The notes under the pieces were generated by a model. The model saw nothing but the letters and a program-made list of their open reading frames with translations, was not told where the DNA came from and did not search any database. This document shows positions 58,334-64,000 of a stretch of 64,000 bases of DNA, in pieces; within the stretch, counting starts at the first letter, position 1; each line of letters begins with the position of its first letter. The DNA is from Mesomycoplasma ovipneumoniae (GTDB lineage: Bacteria > Bacillota_I > Bacilli_A > Mycoplasmatales > Metamycoplasmataceae). Location: positions 62,001-126,000 of the forward strand of contig NZ_CP146003.1 of the NCBI RefSeq assembly GCF_038095975.1, written 5' to 3'. A program made the position numbers and the translations under genes.

Positions 58334-58367
58334 AAACACACTTGCTTTTTGGCGGTGTGTCTTTTTT
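58334..58367 (+). terminator. Intrinsic terminator after dnaK
   Basis: ACACAC (58336-58341) pairs with GTGTGT (58355-58360), followed by CTTTTTT. It suggests that dnaJ is not only expressed by read-through from dnaK. Confidence 0.8.
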
Positions 58368-58375
58368 ATATTAAT

Positions 58376-58407
58376 ATTTAAGACTTTTGCTTTAAAAAGT
58401 CTTAAAT
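58376..58407. terminator. Second strong hairpin upstream of dnaJ
   Basis: A perfect 13-bp stem (58376-58388 with 58395-58407), then a short T-rich stretch. Placed directly behind the first terminator and 60 bases before dnaJ, it may be a back-up terminator or a leader structure of dnaJ. No separate CIRCE is seen before dnaJ. Confidence 0.65.
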
Positions 58408-58470
58408 TTTTATTATTTTTCCCAAAATAATAAAAAAGTTTTTAAATTTAAAAAAGGAAATGTCAATTTT

Positions 58471-59598
58471 ATGGCGAAACAAGATTACTATAAAACTTTA
58501 GGAATTGACAAAAACGCAACATTATCTGATATTAAAAAAGCCTATCGAAACTTAGTTAATATTTACCACCCTGATAAAAACACAAAAAAATCACCCGAAG
58601 AACAAAAACAAGCTGAAGAAAAATTCAAAGAAATTCAAGAAGCATATGAAATTCTTTCTGATGATTCAAAAAGAAGTCAGTATGACCGTTATGGCCATTC
58701 GGCATTTGATCAACAAGCCGGTGGTGGTTTCTCTGGATTTGGCGGTTTTGATTTTGCTGATATTTTTTCAAGTTTTACTTCCGGTTTTGGGTTTGGTTCT
58801 TCGCGACGAAGTCAAAAATATAGCGGACCTTTAAAAGGTGAAAATTTAACCGCCCGAATTTATATTAGCTTTATTGAGTCAATTTTAGGGACAAAAGTCA
58901 GCCAAAAACTTACTAAATATTCCCAGTGTGATCAGTGTAAAGGTACAGGGGCAAATTCTGACTCAGACATAAAAACTTGCTCCAACTGTCATGGACAAGG
59001 AGTTCAAAACGAAATTATTAACATTCCCGGATTTGGTCGTATGCAAAACCAAACAACTTGCTCGGTGTGTTCAGGTAGCGGAAAAACTGTTACAAAAAGT
59101 TGCAAAAAGTGCCGTGGAAAAACAATAATTGAAACCAAAGAAGAAATTGAAATTTCAATTCCTGCCGGAATTAGAGACGGAATGTTCATTCGGGTTGCAG
59201 GATTTGGTGGCCCTGGTCACAAAGGTGGACCTTCTGGCGATCTAAATATCGAAATTAATGTTCGCCCGCACAAATACTTTTCAAGATCAGGAAATGATAT
59301 TCATGTAGAGATGCCAGTTTCGATAGTTGATATCATTAATGAAAATAAAGTTGAGGTTCCTAGTCCAACTGGAATGAAAACTTTCCAACTTTATAGTCAT
59401 TATAAGTCAGGTCAGACCGTAATTATTGCCCGCGCAGGCGCGCCTGATCCCCAAAATCAGAGAATAATCGGTGATTTACGGGTAAAATTAGTTTTTTATG
59501 TTCCTGAATTTAACAGCAGGCAAAAAAACGAACTCAACCAAGTTTTTAGCCAAATAAAAGATAAAGTCAAAGCAAAATGGCTAAAAGAGTTTCAATAA
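58471..59598 (+). CDS. dnaJ: Chaperone DnaJ (Hsp40)
   Basis: A 375-residue type I J-protein, co-chaperone of DnaK. The J domain has YHPDKNTKK, then a Gly/Phe-rich linker (GGGFSGFGGFDF), then four zinc-binding repeats (CDQCKGTG, CSNCHGQG, CSVCSGSG, CKKCRGKT), the last of which lacks the final Gly, and a C-terminal substrate domain. ATG 58471 after AAAAAGG. TGA not used. Confidence 0.96.
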   Translation: MAKQDYYKTLGIDKNATLSDIKKAYRNLVNIYHPDKNTKKSPEEQKQAEEKFKEIQEAYEILSDDSKRSQYDRYGHSAFDQQAGGGFSGFGGFDFADIFSSFTSGFGFGSSRRSQKYSGPLKGENLTARIYISFIESILGTKVSQKLTKYSQCDQCKGTGANSDSDIKTCSNCHGQGVQNEIINIPGFGRMQNQTTCSVCSGSGKTVTKSCKKCRGKTIIETKEEIEISIPAGIRDGMFIRVAGFGGPGHKGGPSGDLNIEINVRPHKYFSRSGNDIHVEMPVSIVDIINENKVEVPSPTGMKTFQLYSHYKSGQTVIIARAGAPDPQNQRIIGDLRVKLVFYVPEFNSRQKNELNQVFSQIKDKVKAKWLKEFQ

Positions 59599-59650
59599 TT
59601 TAAAAAACAATTTATAATTTCAAATAAATTGTTTAGGGAATCAATTTTAT

Positions 59651-60334
59651 ATGTCTTTTAAAAAAATAAATATTGCAATTGACGGACCTTCAGGGGTTGG
59701 AAAATCTAGTATTGCCAAACAAATAGCACTAAAATTTAATTATTTATTTATAAATACAGGCGCACTTTATCGTGCAGTTGCCTTATTTTGCCAAAATCAC
59801 AAAATTAATGCTGAAAAAGAGACTCAAGTAACAAAAAAATGAGATCCTAATGTTTTGTTACTTGACGAAAAAGGTGATGTTTGGCTTGAAAATCAAAATG
59901 TAACTGAATTGCTACGTGATGATTTAATTTCAAAAAATGCGGCAATAATCGCTCAGTATGGCAAAATTCGCGCTGATATTACCCAACTTTTACACGATTT
60001 TCAAAGAAATAACAAAGGAATTGTCGTTGAAGGTCGCGATACAACTTATAATATTATGCCAGATGCAGATTTAAAAATTTTTCTTTGAGGTGATGCCCAA
60101 ACGCGCGCAAAAAGGCGCTTAAAGCAAAATGCTTGTTTAAATTTGGAAACAAATTTTCCCGAAGTTCTAAAATCAATCGAGCGCCGGGACTATCTTGATA
60201 TGTCACGAAAAATTAATCCACTAAAAAAAACGATTGATTCAATTTTTATTGACACAACCAATTTTAATCAAGATGAAATTGTCGAGCAAATTTCCAAATT
60301 AGTCCTGAGAAAAATTTCGCAACTGGAAAATTAA
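59651..60334 (+). CDS. cmk: Cytidylate kinase
   Basis: A 227-residue nucleoside monophosphate kinase that phosphorylates CMP and dCMP. P-loop [47 protein letters not shown] and [14 protein letters not shown] are family signatures. Two TGA codons are Trp. Followed 20 bases later by der, the common cmk-der order. Confidence 0.95.
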
Positions 60335-60354
60335 TTTCTTTTTTTATTTTAATT

Positions 60355-61668
60355 ATGAAAAACTTAGTCGCCCTTGTTGGCAAAGCAAATGTCGGAAAAT
60401 CAACGCTTTTTAATCGAATAGTTGGAAAAAAAATTTCAATTACCGATCCAACCCCTGGTGTTACAAGAGACCGAATTTACGAAAATGCGCGCTGAAATAG
60501 CAAGGATTTTACCTTAATTGACACAGGTGGAATTCAAATTGAAACCAAAAATTTTCAAGAGCTAATCAGAATTCAACTTCAAATCGCAATTGAAGAGGCC
60601 CAAATTTTAATTTGAGTGCTTGACGGAACAGCCGGAATTGACTCTGAAGACCATTTTGTCCTGAATTTATTGCGAAAATCGCAAAAAAAGATAATTTTAG
60701 TGGCAAATAAGCTTGATAATTCCAAAAATTTTGATCCAAGTATTTATGAACTTGGATTTGAAAAAATTTTTGGAATTTCAGCCCTGCATGGTCAAGGTGT
60801 TGGCGATTTACTTGATTTTTTAGTCAGCAATTTTGAAAAAACTTCCAAAAACCAGCAATCTTTTTTTAAATTAGCAATCATCGGCAGACCTAATGCCGGA
60901 AAGTCTAGCCTTTTAAATCGAATTTTAGGCCAAAATCGTTCAATAATTTCTGACATTCCCGGGACTACGCGTGATTCGATTTCTGGACTGTGAAAATTAG
61001 AAGGCCAGACTTTTGAAATAATTGACACAGCCGGAATCAAAAAAAAATCTAAACTAGTAGAATCTGTCGATTTTTATGCACTTATACGGGCTTTTCGGTC
61101 TTTGGATGACGCTGATCTTAGTTTGATTTTAATTGATGCTACCCAAGATATTCATCATTTTGACCTTAGAATTGCTGGATATGCCTGAGAAAGAAACAAA
61201 CCGATTATAATTGTTATTAATAAATGAGACTTGATCGAGAAAAATACCTTAACTCAACAGCAATTTGTTAAAAAAGTACGTGAAAAATTTAAATTTCTCG
61301 ATTGAGCACCAATAGTTTTTATTTCAGCAAAAACCGGTGAAAAAATCCATAAACTTGCTGAACAAATTTTTGAAACTAAAAAAAATTTAACAAAAAAAAT
61401 ACCAACAAACCACTTAAATCAATTTTTAATGGAAATTCAGCTAATTCAACCCCACCCAAATGTCAATGGAAAAAAGGTATTTTTTAATTTTATTAGCCAA
61501 ATTAGCGCTAAAATTCCGAGTTTTGTCTTTTTTGTAACTGATAAAAATTTGGTTCATTTTTCATATCAGCGCTATATTGATAACCAAATTCGAAAATATT
61601 TTGATTTTTTTGGCTGTCCAATAAAAATTATTTATAAAAATATAAAAAAAAGTGGTAAAATAAGTTAA
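60355..61668 (+). CDS. der: Ribosome-assembly GTPase Der (EngA)
   Basis: A 437-residue protein with two G domains in tandem: [14 protein letters not shown] with DTGGIQ, and [14 protein letters not shown] with DTAGIKKK and NKWD. A C-terminal KH-like domain follows. First-domain NKLD is present. No Shine-Dalgarno site is obvious before ATG 60355. Acts in 50S maturation. TGA is Trp at about six positions. Confidence 0.96.
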
Positions 61669-61703
61669 AATTAAAGCGATTTAATAAGAATGGAGCACAA
61701 AAA

Positions 61704-61976
61704 ATGAACAAAAAAGAACTAATCGAACAAATTGCTACCGAAACAAATTTGCCTGTGAAAAATGTTGAGCTTGTTTTAAATCAATTTTTTGGAATAACAG
61801 CTGATGTTGTAAAAAAACAAGGCAAATTGGTTATAAATTCTTTTGGAACATTCCAAGGAGTTTTTAAACCTGCCTCTTCATCTTTTAATCCGCTCACCAA
61901 AAGTCAGATTACAGTCGAAGCTAAAACAACAATAAGATTCAAACCTTCAAAAGTTCTAAAAGATTATATTGCCTAA
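61704..61976 (+). CDS. hup: DNA-binding protein HU
   Basis: A 90-residue HU/IHF-family nucleoid protein. NKKELIEQIATETNLPVKNVE is the N-terminal dimer domain, and the DNA arm runs through NPLTKSQITVEAKTTIRFKPSK, where the usual conserved arm residues are diverged. Preceded by TGGAGC before ATG 61704. Typical mycoplasma HU length. Confidence 0.92.
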   Translation: MNKKELIEQIATETNLPVKNVELVLNQFFGITADVVKKQGKLVINSFGTFQGVFKPASSSFNPLTKSQITVEAKTTIRFKPSKVLKDYIA

Positions 61977-61987
61977 AAAGGTTGTAA

Positions 61988-62218
61988 ATGTTCAAAAAAA
62001 AACGAAAAAAAGGTAATTTTAAGTACAAGACTGCAAATCAAGTAATATATGGCAATGTTGTTTTACAAAAACTAAAAGAAATTAAGTACGGTAAAAAAAT
62101 AGCCCTATTTTTGCTTCTTTTTACTCTGGTTGCTGTTCTAGCTTTAATAATTATTTTTATTGTTTTTCATTTTGCTGGAAGTGGAAATAATATCCAGGAA
62201 GTCGTTTCGCGAAGCTAA
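61988..62218 (+). CDS. Small single-helix membrane protein, unknown function
   Basis: A 76-residue protein: a very basic N-terminus (KKKRKKGNFKYK), one membrane helix at about 42-65, and a short Ser-rich end. By charge the N-terminus should face the cytoplasm. The TAA is followed directly by the lepA ATG, so the two are co-transcribed. No family recognised. Confidence 0.7.
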   Translation: MFKKKRKKGNFKYKTANQVIYGNVVLQKLKEIKYGKKIALFLLLFTLVAVLALIIIFIVFHFAGSGNNIQEVVSRS

Positions 62219-64000
62219 ATGGAAAATACAAAAATTCGCAATTTTGCAATAATTGCTCATATTGATCACGGAAAATCCACTCTAGCCGACCGAATTCTTG
62301 AGTTTACAAACACGGTTTCAAAGCGTGAATTAAAAGATCAGCATCTTGATTCGATGGACCTTGAAAAAGAACGAGGGATCACAATCAAACTAAATGCTGT
62401 TCAAATACGTTATAATTCTTATATTTTTCACCTAATTGACACCCCAGGACATGTCGATTTTACTTATGAGGTTTCCCGTTCACTTGCTGCAACCGAAGGT
62501 GCGCTGCTTTTAGTTGATGCAAGTCAAGGAATTCAAGCCCAAACTTTAGCAAATGTTTATTTAGCCCTTGAGAATAATTTAGAAATAATTCCAATTATCA
62601 ATAAAATTGACTTGCCTTCGGCAAATGTTGAAAAAGTTAAGCAAGAAATTGAGTCAACAATTGGAATTTCAGCTCAAAATGCAATTCTCATTTCGGCAAA
62701 AAACGGCATTGGGATTGAAAATGTTCTTGAGGCAATTGTAAAATATATCCCACCTCCTAAATATTCAAGCGAAAAAGATCCTTTAAAAGCTTTGGTTTTT
62801 GACTCTTATTTTGATATTTATCGTGGTGTTGTAATTTTTGTTCGGGTTGTAACTGGAAAAATTAGTGTCGGAAATACTTTTAAATTTATGGCTAATAATT
62901 TAAAATTTTCCGTAATTGAGCTAGGAATTTCTAATCCTAATCAGGTCAAAAAAAATGAACTAGTTGCCGGCGAAGTTGGCTGAATTGCCGCCTCAATCCG
63001 TAATGCAAAAGATGTTAATGTTGGTGATACAATAACTTTGGTTGAAAATCCGGCCGACTCGCCGCTTCCTGGTTATAAAAAAATGGTGCCGGTGATGTAT
63101 ACAGGATTTTATCCGATTGATTCACAACAATATAATCTTTTAAAAGACTCGCTTGAAAAAATTTCGCTTTCAGATTCGTCAATAATTTATGAGCCAGAGT
63201 CATCAAAAGCACTAGGTTTTGGTTTTCGCATCGGGTTTTTAGGCCTTTTACATATGGAAATATTGCAAGAACGGCTTGAAAGAGAATTTAATGTCGGAAT
63301 TATTGCCACGGCACCTTCTGTAGAATTTGAAATAACTCGAACTAACGGTGAAATTCAAAAAATTTCTAATCCAAGCTTGTTTCCTGAACCTAATTTTATT
63401 AGCGAAATTAGGGAACCTTTTATTTTGGCTAAAATTTTTCTTCCTGATGAATTTTTAGGTGCAATTATGGGACTTTGTCAAGATCGCCGCGGAATTTACG
63501 TTGATCTTGAATATATTGATGATTTTCGTCGCCGTTTAATTTATAAATTACCTTTAGTTGAAGTGATTTTTGACTTTTTTGATCGACTAAAATCACTTTC
63601 AAAAGGTTATGCTTCTTTTGAATATGAACTAATTGGATTGCAACCTTCAAAATTAGTTAAGTTAGATATTTTACTTAATGGTCAAAAAATCGATGCCCTT
63701 TCAATGATAGTTCATAAAGATTTTTCTTATCCAAAAGCGCGTGATTTAACGCAAAAATTAAAAGAAATAATTCCAAGACATTCATTTGAGGTGCCAGTTC
63801 AGGCCGTTATTGGTTCAAAAGTTATTGCCCGTGAAACAATTAAGGCTTATCGTAAAGATGTTACTGCCAAATTATATGGTGGTGATGTTACAAGAAGAAA
63901 AAAACTTTTAGAAAAACAAAAGGCCGGAAAAAAACGAATGAAATCATTCGGAGTTGTTGATGTTCCTCAAGAAGCATTTTTAGCAATTTTAAAAACTAAC
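62219..64000 (+). CDS. lepA: Elongation factor 4 (LepA), 3' end cut by the window
   Basis: 594 codons to the window edge, close to the full family length of about 600. G domain motifs [26 protein letters not shown] and NKID, then the LepA-specific [16 protein letters not shown] and the C-terminal [24 protein letters not shown] segment (here [12 protein letters not shown]). LepA/EF4 promotes back-translocation or ribosome assembly. TGA is Trp at least once. Confidence 0.96.

Overview
The window is a chromosome segment of an AT-rich mollicute that uses genetic code 4. Many clear housekeeping genes (parE, parC, ileS, gap, atpA, atpD, rpsB, dnaK, lepA and others) read through in-frame TGA codons at conserved tryptophan positions. 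Reading TGA as Trp restores full-length proteins throughout, and all gene coordinates below assume this. Gene content, gene order, short intergenic gaps and an IS3-family element resembling IS1221 point to the Mesomycoplasma hyopneumoniae / flocculare / ovipneumoniae group. The species is an inference; no 16S rRNA gene is present.

Layout. 1-4.4 kb: end of scpA, scpB, a 945-residue protein that looks like a degenerate phosphohexomutase fused to a lysyl-phosphatidylglycerol-synthase-type membrane domain, and convergent tsaD. 4.5-5.85 kb: tRNA-Ser(GCU), then over 1.2 kb without an ordinary gene, holding a tandem array of Shine-Dalgarno/start-codon modules on the minus strand, a 7-bp tandem repeat and copy A of a dispersed element. 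5.85-14.7 kb: gap (minus), then parE-parC-ileS-lspA. 14.7-16.8 kb: copy B of the dispersed element, split by an IS3-family insertion. 16.8-21.7 kb (minus): rnr, secG, cls, recA. 22-27.2 kb: choline-kinase-like gene, obgE, three mycoplasma proteins of unknown function, dinB. 27.2-33.9 kb: complete F1Fo ATP synthase operon. 34-43.2 kb: recU, rpsB-tsf, ffh, glyS-dnaG-rpoD. 43.2-53.9 kb: NIF3-like gene, nfo, tyrS, a 1583-residue DUF4011-type helicase-nuclease, and a large GDSL-like surface protein. 53.9-55.9 kb: copy C of the dispersed element and uvrC (minus). 56-64 kb: small membrane protein, CIRCE-dnaK-dnaJ, cmk-der, hup, small membrane protein, and lepA running off the end.

Most of the window is ordinary housekeeping DNA in tightly packed, often overlapping operons (replication, repair, translation, protein folding, ATP synthesis). 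The unusual part is the intergenic DNA. A roughly 0.45-kb element occurs three times (5.3, 14.7-16.6 and 54 kb, the last inverted). It has its own terminator, a poly(A) tract, a TATAAT promoter, a 4-codon ORF and three stem-loops in which base changes are compensated between copies. That pattern indicates a conserved structured RNA that I do not recognise. Copies A and B sit at the 3' end of a neighbouring gene with a duplicated piece of that gene's end on the far side, as if the element had inserted. The other notable items are the mutase-flippase fusion, the helicase-nuclease, which resembles proteins from phage-defence islands, and the micro-ORF array.
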